From Phocaeicola plebeius DSM 17135 (lineage in GTDB: Bacteria > Bacteroidota > Bacteroidia > Bacteroidales > Bacteroidaceae), in contig NZ_DS990118.1 of assembly GCF_000187895.1 (NCBI RefSeq), positions 1-64,000 of the forward strand: a stretch of 64,000 nt of DNA. Reading direction: 5' to 3'. The position numbers and the translations under genes were made by a program. Shown piece by piece: positions 50,672 through 61,719 of this stretch; positions within the stretch are counted from its first letter, which is position 1; the number at the start of each line of letters is the position of its first letter. Under the pieces are notes generated by a model. That model had not been told where the DNA came from. It worked only from the letters and a program-made list of their open reading frames with translations, and searched no databases.

Positions 50672-52489
50672 TTATCTTTTGTTCAAAGACTCACATAATT
50701 TACGATTAATCTCACGAACTCGCTTTTCATCCAGTTTAATTACTTTACGGTCGTATGTCATCAAACCATTTACTTCCACTTCTACGTCTGTGGTCTGCGT
50801 ATATACAGCTGCAGAAAAGCCACGAGGTATTAAATCATAAAGTTTTTCTGCATATTTCACGTATTCATCTGTCACTTCCTTAGAAGAATTGAACTGAATA
50901 TATCCCCAGTTACGGTCCGGTTCCCAAATATGCCCCTGTACTACCCAGCCAATACCTCCATACTCACCTAAGACTGTAGCTCTCTGTGCATCATACAGAT
51001 ACAATTCCGGAGCAGGATAGTTATGTAAATCCAGCATATCACCACAAGTGTAATGGTTACCTCCACTGGCAGGATTAACCAGACGGGTCGGGTCATATTG
51101 TTTGGTCCATTCCACTATTTCTGGAGTTTTAAACTGTCCCCAAGCTTCATTAAATGGAATCCATGTGCCAATGCAAGGATAAGAATACAATGCATCCATT
51201 ATTTCCTTCCATTCCTTCCGGTAACAAGCTTCCGACTCTGCACTTCGCTTCATTTCAGTGCCCTCAAAATATTTCCGGTTCTGCCATTCCGGATTACGGT
51301 CACCGCTGGGCATATCCTGCCATACAATAATACCTAACTTGTCACAATAGGTATACCAACGTGCAGGCTCTACTTTAATATGCTTGCGAATCATATTAAA
51401 TCCAAAGTCTTTTGTCTTCTGTATATCATACAATAAGGCTTCATCCGTAGGAGCTGTATATAATCCATCCGGCCACCAGCCCTGATCCAAAGGGCCAAAC
51501 TGGAACAACGGCTTATTGTTCAACTCCAGACGTACAATACCGTTCGCATCACGTTTGGAAGAATATTTTCGCATAGCTGCATAACTGGAGACTTCATCCA
51601 CCAGTTTTCCGTTCTGCTTTAAAGAAACCTTCAACGTATAAAGGAAAGGAGATTCAGGCGACCATAATTTTGTATTCTCTGGCATTGCCACCTGTACACA
51701 TTCTCCATTAATACTTTTTCCTTGCGCTACCAGCTGTTGACCATCAAAAACTTTTACCTCTACCAAATCTTTTGAAGTAGCATCTTTTACCAAGGCCTTT
51801 AAAGAAAGCAAGGAATTATCGATGTCTGGAGTAATACGCAAATCCTGAATATAAGATTCACTGACAGGTTCCAGCCAGACAGTCTGCCATATTCCGGTCA
51901 CCGGAGTATACCATATACCTTCAGGATGCGATACCTGTTTTCCTCTTGGCTGGTAACCCTTATCTGTCGGATCCCACACCTTTACCATCAAAGTATTGTT
52001 TTTTCCCTGCAAAGCTTCTGTAATATCAAAAGAGAAAGGCGTAAATCCTCCGGTATGACTACCGACCTTTACATCATTTACCCATACATCAGTTTTCCAA
52101 TCTACTGCTCCGAAATGCAGAAGTACTTTTTTCCCTTTCCAAGACGAAGGAACTTCAAATGAACGACGATAGACCAACTCCTTCTCTGCACCTACCTTCT
52201 TGGCAACTCCCGACAAAGAAGATTCTACAGCAAAAGGTACCAGAATTTTCCCATCAAAAACAGAAAGGGTATGTTTTCCTTTTTCTATAATTGCATAATC
52301 CCAAAGGCCATTCAGATTTTTCCATTCTGTTCTTTCCATAATAGGTCGTGGATATTCAGGTAAAACATTATCAGGATTTACCTGTTCAGACCATTGCGTT
52401 CTAATCCGTCCCTCAACCGGCCTCCATTGTGCATGCAGCTGCGCTGCTAAAGCTCCCCATAAGGCAAGCCCTATCCATAGTTTTTTCAT
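50672..52489 (-). CDS. GH2-family glycosidase (PUL 2)
   Basis: The 605-residue protein has a signal peptide (LWGALAAQLHA). GH2 domains follow in order: sugar-binding jelly roll (about 45-205: WKNLNGLWDYAI, GGFTPFSFDITEAL), immunoglobulin-like (about 210-310) and a TIM barrel (about 320-600). The acid/base Glu is in WIPFNEAWGQF and the likely nucleophile Glu in TVLGEYGGIGW. Family GH2 includes beta-galactosidase, beta-glucuronidase, beta-mannosidase and others; the sequence alone does not decide. It has no extra C-terminal domains. TACCTTTG (complement of 52515-52522) lies about 25 bases before the start. It is divergent from the PUL 2 regulator. Confidence 0.92.
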   Translation of the reverse strand: MKKLWIGLALWGALAAQLHAQWRPVEGRIRTQWSEQVNPDNVLPEYPRPIMERTEWKNLNGLWDYAIIEKGKHTLSVFDGKILVPFAVESSLSGVAKKVGAEKELVYRRSFEVPSSWKGKKVLLHFGAVDWKTDVWVNDVKVGSHTGGFTPFSFDITEALQGKNNTLMVKVWDPTDKGYQPRGKQVSHPEGIWYTPVTGIWQTVWLEPVSESYIQDLRITPDIDNSLLSLKALVKDATSKDLVEVKVFDGQQLVAQGKSINGECVQVAMPENTKLWSPESPFLYTLKVSLKQNGKLVDEVSSYAAMRKYSSKRDANGIVRLELNNKPLFQFGPLDQGWWPDGLYTAPTDEALLYDIQKTKDFGFNMIRKHIKVEPARWYTYCDKLGIIVWQDMPSGDRNPEWQNRKYFEGTEMKRSAESEACYRKEWKEIMDALYSYPCIGTWIPFNEAWGQFKTPEIVEWTKQYDPTRLVNPASGGNHYTCGDMLDLHNYPAPELYLYDAQRATVLGEYGGIGWVVQGHIWEPDRNWGYIQFNSSKEVTDEYVKYAEKLYDLIPRGFSAAVYTQTTDVEVEVNGLMTYDRKVIKLDEKRVREINRKLCESLNKR

Positions 52490-52681
52490 TGATATTAATT
52501 TTTAAGATACCTTACAAAGGTAGGATAAAACAGCAACTCTGCATAAAACAATTCTGTCAAAAAATAGAATCATTTATTCAGCTCATTTATAGTACAAGCC
52601 ATTATTATAATGGCTGTTTTAGTTTTTATATTGAGAATAATCTTTTTACATTTGTACACAGTTTATTATTTTAATCCCAAT

Positions 52682-55600
52682 ATGAAGAAATTTCTCTTGC
52701 TACTCCAAGTATATATTTTATTCTCTATTTACAGTTGGGGAACACCATTACCACCAATTGAAGAAATTAATTTCACACCATTAAAAAACCTCATACAGCT
52801 ACCGACCAATGAAGTTCGTAATCTTTTTCAAGATAAAGAAGGATATATATGGATTGCCACTTACAATGGATTAGTACGCTACGACGGATATTCCACCCAA
52901 ATCTATCATGCAGAGTCTGAAGGGTCAGAAAAATCAATTGATGGATTTGTTAATATAGTTGCAGAAGACAACCAATCCAATTTGTGGATTGGTACACACA
53001 ATGGCTTATATAAGCTAAATAAAAAACATGAAACCATAGAAAAAATACATTTGCCCAATCCTCAAGTCAGTAATGTAGAAGCCGTTGTGTGCACACGGGA
53101 AGGAGCAATATGGGCTGGCCACCAATAAAGGACTCTTTATAAAGAAAAAAGATGAAAAAAATTTTACTCTATATAAAACTGCTCAAAACATTGATGTCAA
53201 GTCCTTATTAGAAGACAAACGAGGACATATATGGATTGGCACTTGGAGCCAAGGCCTGTTCAGATATGATCCTACACAACAACGCTTATATACATATCAA
53301 AATGTATGCTCACGCAACTCAGCCCATATTATATTCCAAGATAAAGATGAAAATATATGGATTGGTACATGGAGATGTGGACTTCTGAAAATGCAAAAAC
53401 CATATGACATGCAACACTATGGATTTATCCGGTACACCCACGATAAAGATAATCCATCAAGTATTGCCGACGATATCATTTATGCCATTACTCAAGATAA
53501 AAATACAGGTAAAATATGGATAGGCTCCCGAAGTGCACTCAGCATTATGGAATCAGAAGATGGTATATTCACCAATTATTATCCTAGTAATAAAAGTGGA
53601 CATCTTCCTTTTAACGAGGTAGATGCATTGTTATCCAGCAAAGATGGATTAATGTGGGTAGGCATGCTCGGAGGAGGAATCCGGATTGCCAATACTAATA
53701 CACGTAAATTCAGTCTAAACTCTCTAAAGACCGTGAGGGAAATATTCCCAAGCGCTTCAGTAAGAGCTATTTGCCCAATTGACAATCATTGGATTTGGAT
53801 AGGAATTATGGGATTTGGGTTTGCAAAATATAACATGCAAACTCAGGAAGTCATTCCATACAACCAAATTGATGCGTTCCAAAAATTACCTCTCATATCT
53901 ACAGTCAATGAAATCATTCAACTTAGAGATAATGGGGAGTACTGTTTTGCCACATGGGATGATGGACTATGGATTTTTGATGGGAAAAAAGTGCAAGAAA
54001 TCAATATTGAATCACACCCACAATTAACAGACGTTTGTATATACTCTGTATACGAAGATTCAAAAAGAAATATATGGTTAGGAACAAGAAGTGGCATTTT
54101 TTTACTAGACAAACAAAGAAAAATGCATGCCATTAACAACTTAATTGAGAATAAAACATTTATTCCTGAAAAAGAGTCCATATTTCGAATTCAAGAAGAT
54201 AAGGATGGAAATATCTGGGCTGCAACACCCAATTCTGGAATATGGAAGTTAACTCCTCATAATAATAATTTTACGGTCAAACAATACACTATCAAAGTCC
54301 AAAACGCCATATCAATAGGAGCCATGACACTATACATAGACAGTGATAATACAATATGGGCTGGAACAAACGGAAAAGGACTTAGTATTTACAACCCTGA
54401 AAAAGATTGTTTCCAGTATGCATTACCGACTAATATGAAAAAAGGAGAAGTAATATCATGTATATTGGAAGACAATCAAAAAGGATTGTGGATTACTACT
54501 ACTTCAGAAATGATTCACATTCATAAAGATCAAACAAAGAAAAGCGTACAAGTATTTACTACAGAAGACGGACTACAAGATCATATTTTCAATCGAAATG
54601 CTTGTGCAAGAGGAAAAGATGGGAAACTATATTTTGGTGGAGTACATGGTATCAACAACTTTTTTCCTGCGGACATCAAATATGATACGGTTTCATATCC
54701 TGTTGTATTGACAGAACTAAGAGTTTATGATACCCTCATTTCACGTATGCCAGTCAATGAACAGCGAAAAATCCTAGATTCAACCCTAGAGTATGCTCAG
54801 CATATCACTCTTTCTTACACACAGAACAATTTCAGTATTGGATTTTCCGTATTGAACTACATCAATCCTCTATTAAACAAGTATGAATACAAATTAGAAG
54901 GATATGATAACCAATGGATCTCTACCGAAGGATATCATCCAGCAGCATTTTACAATAACCTACCTGCTGGAACTTACATTTTTTCCGTAAGAGGCAGTAA
55001 CCCCAATGGCCTATGGTCTAACAATATCCGCTCTATCAAAATTACCATACTCCCCCCTCCCTGGTTTACTTGGTGGGCATATTGCATTTATACCATTATC
55101 ATTATTATATGTATATGGTACACTTACAAAATCATAAAAAGAAGAATTAAACTACAACAAATGGTAGAACTTGCCAATATCCAACGCGAGAAAAATGAAG
55201 AAATCAATCACAGCAAATTACAATTTTTCACGAATATAACCCATGAATTACTAACCCCATTATCCATAATTTCAGCTTCTATAGATGAAATCAAATTACA
55301 TTACCCTGAGACTCAAAAATCTCTTCCTGAGATAGAAGACAATGTATTACGACTTAAACGCTTAATCCAACAAATATTAGAATTCAGAAAAGTAGAAAAT
55401 GGCAGACAGAAGCTAAAAGTATCCTATGGTAGTTTAACAACTTTCCTACAATATTCCGCACAAGCTTTCTCTCCTCTTGTCCGTAAAAAGAACTTACATT
55501 TTGCGTTCTTGAACATGGACATAGAGTATAAGGGCTATTTCGATTGTGACAAACTTGACAAGATAGTCTACAATCTATTATCTAATGCGGCCAAATATAC

Positions 55601-56798
55601 ACCTGAAAACAAAACCATTACAATATCACAAGCTTACAATAGCGAACTAAAACTTTTTCAACTAAGTATAAATAACCCCGGAGAACCAATCCCTGAGAAT
55701 AAACAGAAACATTTATTCGAGAGATTCTATGAAGGTGACTATCGAAAATTTCATACTATTGGTACAGGTATAGGACTATCACTGACCAAAGATCTAACCA
55801 TATTACACCATGGAGAAATTAAGATTAATAGTAACAAAGAAACAGGAAATACTTTTACAGTCATCATCCCTATAGCCAGAGAAGCTTATAATAAAGAAGA
55901 AATTGAAGAAAATGATACAAATTGGGACGTTTCTGAAACTGTAGCATCAACAGAGTTCATCTCCAATACACCTGCGGAAAAAGCTCAACATGAGCCAAGC
56001 AATGATATTGTTCCCGAACATAAAATTAAGCCCGCATTATTATTCGTAGAAGATAATGATGACTTACGTAATGTCATGAAACGTATCCTTACAGATCATT
56101 TTGATCTTACCGAAGCCTCATCTGGAGAAACTGCATTACTTCAACTGGAAGATAAAAAGATTGATATCATAGTTTCTGATATAATGATGCCTGGAATGAA
56201 TGGTTTTGAATTATGCAAAAAAATTAAAGAAAGATTTGAAACCAAACATATACCGGTAATCTTATTAACAGCTAAGACCAGCGATATGGACAGAATAACC
56301 GGATATGAAGTAGGAGCAGACGGGTATATATGCAAACCTTTAAACATATCTGTCTTACTTGCAAAGATTGAAAATCTCCTAAAGAAAAAAGAGCACTCCA
56401 ATGGGGATTCTAGAAAACAACTAGTATTTGAAGCCAAAGAATTAGACTATACAAGTCAAGACGAAGAATTCTTAAAAAAAGCAGTAGAATGTGTAAATGC
56501 CCACTTGAGTGATCTTGAATTTGATACAACCGTTTTCGTACAAGAAATGAAAATGTCTAGAAGTACATTAAATGAAAAATTAAAACAACTGACAGATATG
56601 ACTCCTCTAGCCTTCATTTCCAGCATACGCTTACAAGCAGCCTTCCGATTATTGGAAGAAAAGAAAAAAATACGCGTTTCTGAGCTAGCTTATTCTGTTG
56701 GTTTCAACGATCCCAAATATTTTAGCCAATGCTTCAAGAAAAAATTTGGTTTCCTACCTAAAGAACACATAGTCAACAAAGAGAATGATGAAAAATAA
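52682..56798 (+). pseudogene. Hybrid two-component regulator of PUL 2, broken by a one-base frameshift
   Basis: The first frame starts at the ATG at 52682 with a signal peptide and propeller repeats and stops at about 53128. A second frame covers the rest to 56798. The break is at 53111-53122: reading TGGGCTGGC followed by ACC would continue the motif GAIWAGTNKGLF, but an extra C is present at 53119/53120. Joined, the protein has about 1370 residues: propeller, Y_Y_Y, membrane helix (WFTWWAYCIYTIIIIICIWYT), HisKA (NITHELLTPL), HATPase (GTGIGLSLTKDL), receiver (IIVSDIMMPGMNG) and AraC HTH. All downstream domains are intact, so the lesion is recent, phase-variable or a sequencing error. Confidence 0.88.
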
Positions 56799-56821
56799 GT
56801 TTCTCAATCCAGCTCCAAAAG

Positions 56822-56884
56822 GATGAAAAAATAGCAGAAAAGGATGAATTTTTAGTTTTTATCCTTTTCTGCTATTTTTTCATC
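56822..56884. terminator. 24-bp perfect hairpin between the regulator and SusC of PUL 2
   Basis: The arm 56822-56845 pairs perfectly with 56861-56884 across a 15-base T-rich loop; T-rich sequence is inside the second arm. It ends 22 bp before the TATTTTTG -7-like box (56906-56913) of the SusC gene, and separates regulator and PUL transcripts. Confidence 0.75.
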
Positions 56885-56898
56885 ATCATCTCCTTTAT

Positions 56899-56914
56899 GC
56901 AAAAGTATTTTTGC
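56899..56914 (+). promoter_or_regulatory. -7 box and overlapping palindrome ahead of SusC (PUL 2)
   Basis: GCAAAAGTATTTTTGC (56899-56914) is an inverted repeat whose second half contains TATTTTTG, a full match to the -7 consensus. No TTTG is found 19-21 bases upstream, as expected for an activator-dependent promoter. Confidence 0.5.
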
Positions 56915-56956
56915 GGTATCCAATTGGAAAGGATGTGAACTTAAACAATTAATATT

Positions 56957-59900
56957 ATGAAACGTAGAAAATTAAACGTAAGTAAATTGTTAACCTTAGG
57001 GCTGCTATTATCCTATTCTGCCAATATAGCAGCTAACACAACAAGCGAGACAACAAGTATCCAACAAAACAGCTCTTATAAAGTTACAGGAGTGGTAAGT
57101 GATACAAGCGGAGAACCGATTATTGGAGCGAGCGTAGTGGAAAAAGGAACCTCCAATGGAACAATCACGGATTTAGATGGAAAATTCACAATTGAAGTTA
57201 ATGCAGGAGCTACTTTGAATATCTCCTATATTGGTTATAAAAACCAAGAAGTAAAAGTTGACCGCAACGGATTATCTTTAAAATTAACCTTAAAAGAAGA
57301 TACAGAAACGTTGGATGAAGTTGTAGTTGTAGGATACGGAACTGTACGCAAAGCCGACTTAGCTGGTTCTGTGGCTGTAATGGACAACAAATCATTCAAA
57401 GACCAGCCTGTTACCCGAATTTCAGAAGCTCTTCAAGGACGAGTATCTGGTGTACAGGTAGAAAACAGTGGCGTACCTGGAGGAGATATTCGCATTCGTG
57501 TACGTGGTGCAAACTCTGTAAATCTTAGCAACGAACCTCTATATGTTGTTGACGGAATTGTCCGTGAAGGTGGATTAAGCGGATTAAATACAGACGATAT
57601 CAAATCTATCCAAGTATTAAAAGACGCATCCTCTACCGCAATTTATGGTTCTCGAGGTGCCAATGGTGTGGTATTGGTCACTACTAAAACCGGAGTTGCC
57701 GGACAAACACAAATCACATTCGATGCAACTTTAGGCGTATCAAACGTTTACAAACATTATGATATGCTCAGTCCATATGAATATGCTGAAGCATATAATT
57801 TCTGGTATCCGGGAAATGGATACTCCGCAGAAGAAATGGATGCTCTCAAAACGGGTAAAAAAGGTATCAACTGGCAAGACGAAATGTTCCGTTCCGGATT
57901 GGTACAGAATTATAAACTTGCAATTTCAGGCGGTAGTGAAAAAACACAATATTATGTTTCTGCCAACTATGTAAACGAAGAAGGTGTTTTACGCTATTCT
58001 GACAATGAACGATATTCTGCACGTGTTAATTTGAACTCTGCTGTCACAAACTGGCTTACTATCACTACAGATGTACAGTTCAATCATGGAGTCAGAAATG
58101 GTAATACTTATATTGCAAGTAAAACCAACCCGATTTTCAATGCGTTAAACTATGACCCAACCATGGATATGTTTACCGAAGATGGTAAATACAATGTAGG
58201 AAAAAACACTACAGGAAGTAACCCGTTAGGGTCTATCGCAGCATCAAACAGCGAACTTCGGACTTACGCCGCTACTGGAAATCTAGCTTTACAGTTTAAA
58301 ATCATAGATGGATTAACCTTTACCACAACAAATGCATTCGATTATCAAGATAATAAATCTTACTCATTCTCTTCTGCCAAAGCAAGCCCCACTGCTATCA
58401 GCAGTATGGGAAACAGTGATGCTTTCCGAATGATGTTACAATCTACAAACAATTTCACTTACATGAAAAAATTCGGGAAACACAATCTGACCGCTACAGC
58501 CGTTTGGGAAGCGACTTCTACCGAATATCGTAATATGAATATTGGTGGAAACAACCTTTCTACTGAAGCCGTAGGATGGTGGAATGTGAATATGGCAAGC
58601 ACTAAGACTCTCGGCAACAGCTACTCAAGAGAAACACTTCTATCCGGTGTAGGCCGCGTCATCTATAACTACAATGACCGTTATACACTGACAGCTACAT
58701 TCCGTGCAGATGGCTCTTCAAAGTTTAGTAAAGAAAAATGGGGATATTTCCCATCTGTTGCTGTAGCATGGGATCTTAGCAATGAACCTTTCATGGAAGA
58801 TTTTAAAGCTATGCAAAACATGAAGCTACGTGCCAGTTATGGTGTGATTGGTAACCAAGGAATCGGAGCATACTCTACTCTTGGACTATTAGGTCAAGCC
58901 TATACAAACTATGGAACTTCTTCACAATTATATTATGGTTACTGGCCAACTTCACTCCCTACTCCAGATGTCACTTGGGAAAAAACTAAACAATTTGACC
59001 TAGGAGTAGAATTTGCAGTATGGAACCAACGTCTCTCATTCTCACTCGACTATTTCTATAAACGTACTGTTGACTGCTTAATGCAGGAACCTATTCCTGG
59101 ATATAATGGAGGTGGAAACTATTTAGCCAATGTAGGACGTATCGACAATAAGGGTCTTGACTTCTCTATCAATGCCCATCTTATTCAAACCAAAGATTGG
59201 CAATGGAATTCCACATTAACTGGAACATACCTGAAAAATGAAGTAAAAAGTTTAGGTAGTAATGAATACATCTACGGAAAAACTCCAGCAGATAAAATGG
59301 CAGATGAAGCCACTATCGTCATGCCGGGATACAGCATCGGTTCTTTCTACGGATATGTATGGGAAGGCATCAGTGAAGACGGTAAAAATGTATATGCTGA
59401 CTTAAACGAAAACGGAAGTATCGATGCAGGAGACCGTACTGTAATCGGTAATGCAAACCCGAACTTTACATTTGGATGGAACAACACAGTGAACTATAAG
59501 AACTGGGATTTAAGCATGTTCCTGACCGGTGCATTTGGAATGGATCGTTTGAACTTGGTACGTTACGCGATGTCAACCTCAATATCAGATGCCTCATTTA
59601 TCAATACCAAAGAAGCATACGAATATAACTGGGATGTGAATCCTGAAAATGCTAAATTCGCTTCTTTACTGAACGGAGGTACCAATTATGCAAACTCTAC
59701 GCAATGGGTAGAAAATGCCAGCTATGTACGTTTAGCAAATTTAAGCCTAGGATACACATTCCCAAAATCAAAGACAAAATTTGCCGATATACGCTTGTCC
59801 GTTAGCTGCCAGAACCTGTTTACCATTACTAAATATAAAGGAATGGATCCGACCGCTTCTGCCTTTACAGATGATTCTTCAAAAAGTGTAGATGTTAGTA

Positions 59901-59968
59901 GTGGTGTAGATATAGGTGGTTACCCAACTCCTAGAACCTTTACCTTTGGTATCAAAATGAATTTCTAA
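56957..59968 (+). CDS. SusC/RagA-family TonB-linked transporter (PUL 2)
   Basis: The 1003-residue protein has a signal (TLGLLLSYSANIAAN), a CarboxypepD_reg-like domain (GVVSDTSGEPIIGASVVEKG, DLDGKFTIEVNAG), the SusC signature (LDEVVVVGYGTVRKADLAGSV), a plug (LYVVDGIVREGGLSGL, LKDASSTAIYGSRGANGVVLV) and a barrel ending FTFGIKMNF. It lacks the long leader of the PUL 1 homologue. It should import the oligosaccharide of PUL 2 together with the SusD protein 37 bp downstream. Confidence 0.96.
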   Translation: MKRRKLNVSKLLTLGLLLSYSANIAANTTSETTSIQQNSSYKVTGVVSDTSGEPIIGASVVEKGTSNGTITDLDGKFTIEVNAGATLNISYIGYKNQEVKVDRNGLSLKLTLKEDTETLDEVVVVGYGTVRKADLAGSVAVMDNKSFKDQPVTRISEALQGRVSGVQVENSGVPGGDIRIRVRGANSVNLSNEPLYVVDGIVREGGLSGLNTDDIKSIQVLKDASSTAIYGSRGANGVVLVTTKTGVAGQTQITFDATLGVSNVYKHYDMLSPYEYAEAYNFWYPGNGYSAEEMDALKTGKKGINWQDEMFRSGLVQNYKLAISGGSEKTQYYVSANYVNEEGVLRYSDNERYSARVNLNSAVTNWLTITTDVQFNHGVRNGNTYIASKTNPIFNALNYDPTMDMFTEDGKYNVGKNTTGSNPLGSIAASNSELRTYAATGNLALQFKIIDGLTFTTTNAFDYQDNKSYSFSSAKASPTAISSMGNSDAFRMMLQSTNNFTYMKKFGKHNLTATAVWEATSTEYRNMNIGGNNLSTEAVGWWNVNMASTKTLGNSYSRETLLSGVGRVIYNYNDRYTLTATFRADGSSKFSKEKWGYFPSVAVAWDLSNEPFMEDFKAMQNMKLRASYGVIGNQGIGAYSTLGLLGQAYTNYGTSSQLYYGYWPTSLPTPDVTWEKTKQFDLGVEFAVWNQRLSFSLDYFYKRTVDCLMQEPIPGYNGGGNYLANVGRIDNKGLDFSINAHLIQTKDWQWNSTLTGTYLKNEVKSLGSNEYIYGKTPADKMADEATIVMPGYSIGSFYGYVWEGISEDGKNVYADLNENGSIDAGDRTVIGNANPNFTFGWNNTVNYKNWDLSMFLTGAFGMDRLNLVRYAMSTSISDASFINTKEAYEYNWDVNPENAKFASLLNGGTNYANSTQWVENASYVRLANLSLGYTFPKSKTKFADIRLSVSCQNLFTITKYKGMDPTASAFTDDSSKSVDVSSGVDIGGYPTPRTFTFGIKMNF

Positions 59969-60005
59969 TATTAGCAACACATTGAATTTCTAACAGATCG
60001 ATAAT

Positions 60006-61649
60006 ATGAAAACAAAAATATTTATAAGTGCATTAATGGCATGTACAGTAGCTATAACCTCCTGTAGCGATTTCTTGACTGAAGATCCTAAAGGACAGAT
60101 GGTACCTGAAAATTACTTTACATCACAAAACGACTTAGACGGTGCTATCAACGTTCTATACGCACAGGTACAGTACTCTATCAATGGCAGCCATAGCCTA
60201 TCTCCCAACTGGATGGGTGATGATATCACAGCTCTTACCAGTGGTAACAAAGATGTATATAGAGAATTTGACAGTTACAAAGTCAACGATAACAATGCAG
60301 ATGCAAAAAGTGCATGGAACACTAATTATGCAATTATTAAAGCTGCTAATTTTATCCTCAATAATATAGAAAAAGTTCCCACCAGTGAAGAAGAAATTAA
60401 TATAGGAAAGGGACAAGCACTATTCTGGCGAGCAGTAGCTTACTTTAAATTAGTGCGTTGGTATGGTGAAGTTCCTATTGTATTAACCACAGACTTAGAC
60501 TTTACTGTCGGGAAGTCAACTATAGAACAAATCTATACACAAATATGTACAGATTTGGAAGAGGCTGAAAGAATTCTTCCTGAAGCATATACTACTGCAC
60601 CGAGAATTGCAGATGGTTTGAATAATTATGTCAATAAGGGAGCTGCTCAAGCAGTATTAGCCGCTGTCTATATGGCTCGCGCAGGTTATCCGCTCAATCA
60701 AACCTCTTATTATGAAAAGGCAGCAGAAATGGCCCAAGCTGTCATTAAAGGAGTAAAAAATAATACATATTATTATAAATTAGAAACGAACTATAAAGAT
60801 CGCTTCATGTATGTATCCAACCCTTACTCACAAGAAGGTGTTGTTGCCATAAAATTTAACAAAGATAATCCATGGGGCTGGTCCGGACTGGATTCCTGGC
60901 ATTCTGTATGTCAAGCATACGAATCTGTCACTAATGGCGGCTGGGGAGATGTAGTAGGCGAAATCAAGTTCTGGAAAGAAATGCCAGAAGGACCACGTAA
61001 AAATGCCATTTATGGAAGCGATGGAGGGAAAATCTTAGTTGAAAAAAATACTTATAAGGATCAGTTAATCAACTGGTACCAAAAAGATAGCAATGGTTCT
61101 TTCATTCTGAGCGAATGCCATCCTATGTTCCGTACCTTACTTTACGGAGGAGGCTCTGACGGTAGTGCGATGAATGATTATAATGACAGAGAATATACCA
61201 TGAATAATGGTATTTGCAGCCAAACTCTTTATATGGTTTCATATAGTGAAGTTCTTTTATGGTATGCAGAAGCACAAGCTCGTAGCGGTTCAGTAAATGA
61301 AGAAGCCAAACAATGCTTACAAAAGGTTTTAGACCGTGCATACGGAGCAGGAGTAGATGATGCAAATAATTATGCAAGCGATCCAACCACATTTGCCAAT
61401 AAGTGCTGGAAAGAACACGGTTATGAAGTTGCCGGATATTACCCAGCATTAGTAGTTCGGGCTAATGACCAGCTCCGTATGGATGATTTAAAAAATGCTT
61501 TTGCAACACGTCAAGCCAATACACCAATAGAAGTGGCAGAAGGAATATCCTTAAAAGAAGGTGTAGAAATGAGCGGAAATTGGGATGAATCACGCAATTA
61601 TGCTACAATCCCATCATTTGATGCTGATTTGAACGAAAATCTAAAATAA
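60006..61649 (+). CDS. SusD/RagB-family lipoprotein (PUL 2)
   Basis: The 547-residue lipoprotein has Cys20 in AITSC and starts SDFLTEDPKGQMVPENYFTSQNDLDGAINVLY, a typical SusD opening. The helical core (GQALFWRAVAYFKLVRWYGEVPIV) and the C-terminal region (SYSEVLLWYAEAQARSGSVNEEA) fit the family. The usual end motif is shortened, as the protein finishes in YATIPSFDADLNENLK. It is the surface glycan-binding partner of the SusC above. Confidence 0.94.
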   Translation: MKTKIFISALMACTVAITSCSDFLTEDPKGQMVPENYFTSQNDLDGAINVLYAQVQYSINGSHSLSPNWMGDDITALTSGNKDVYREFDSYKVNDNNADAKSAWNTNYAIIKAANFILNNIEKVPTSEEEINIGKGQALFWRAVAYFKLVRWYGEVPIVLTTDLDFTVGKSTIEQIYTQICTDLEEAERILPEAYTTAPRIADGLNNYVNKGAAQAVLAAVYMARAGYPLNQTSYYEKAAEMAQAVIKGVKNNTYYYKLETNYKDRFMYVSNPYSQEGVVAIKFNKDNPWGWSGLDSWHSVCQAYESVTNGGWGDVVGEIKFWKEMPEGPRKNAIYGSDGGKILVEKNTYKDQLINWYQKDSNGSFILSECHPMFRTLLYGGGSDGSAMNDYNDREYTMNNGICSQTLYMVSYSEVLLWYAEAQARSGSVNEEAKQCLQKVLDRAYGAGVDDANNYASDPTTFANKCWKEHGYEVAGYYPALVVRANDQLRMDDLKNAFATRQANTPIEVAEGISLKEGVEMSGNWDESRNYATIPSFDADLNENLK

Positions 61650-61719
61650 GTTATCACACAAAAGTCACAGGAGCATCTATGCCTACCTGTGACTTTTTAA
61701 TTTTACCTATTTCCACATT

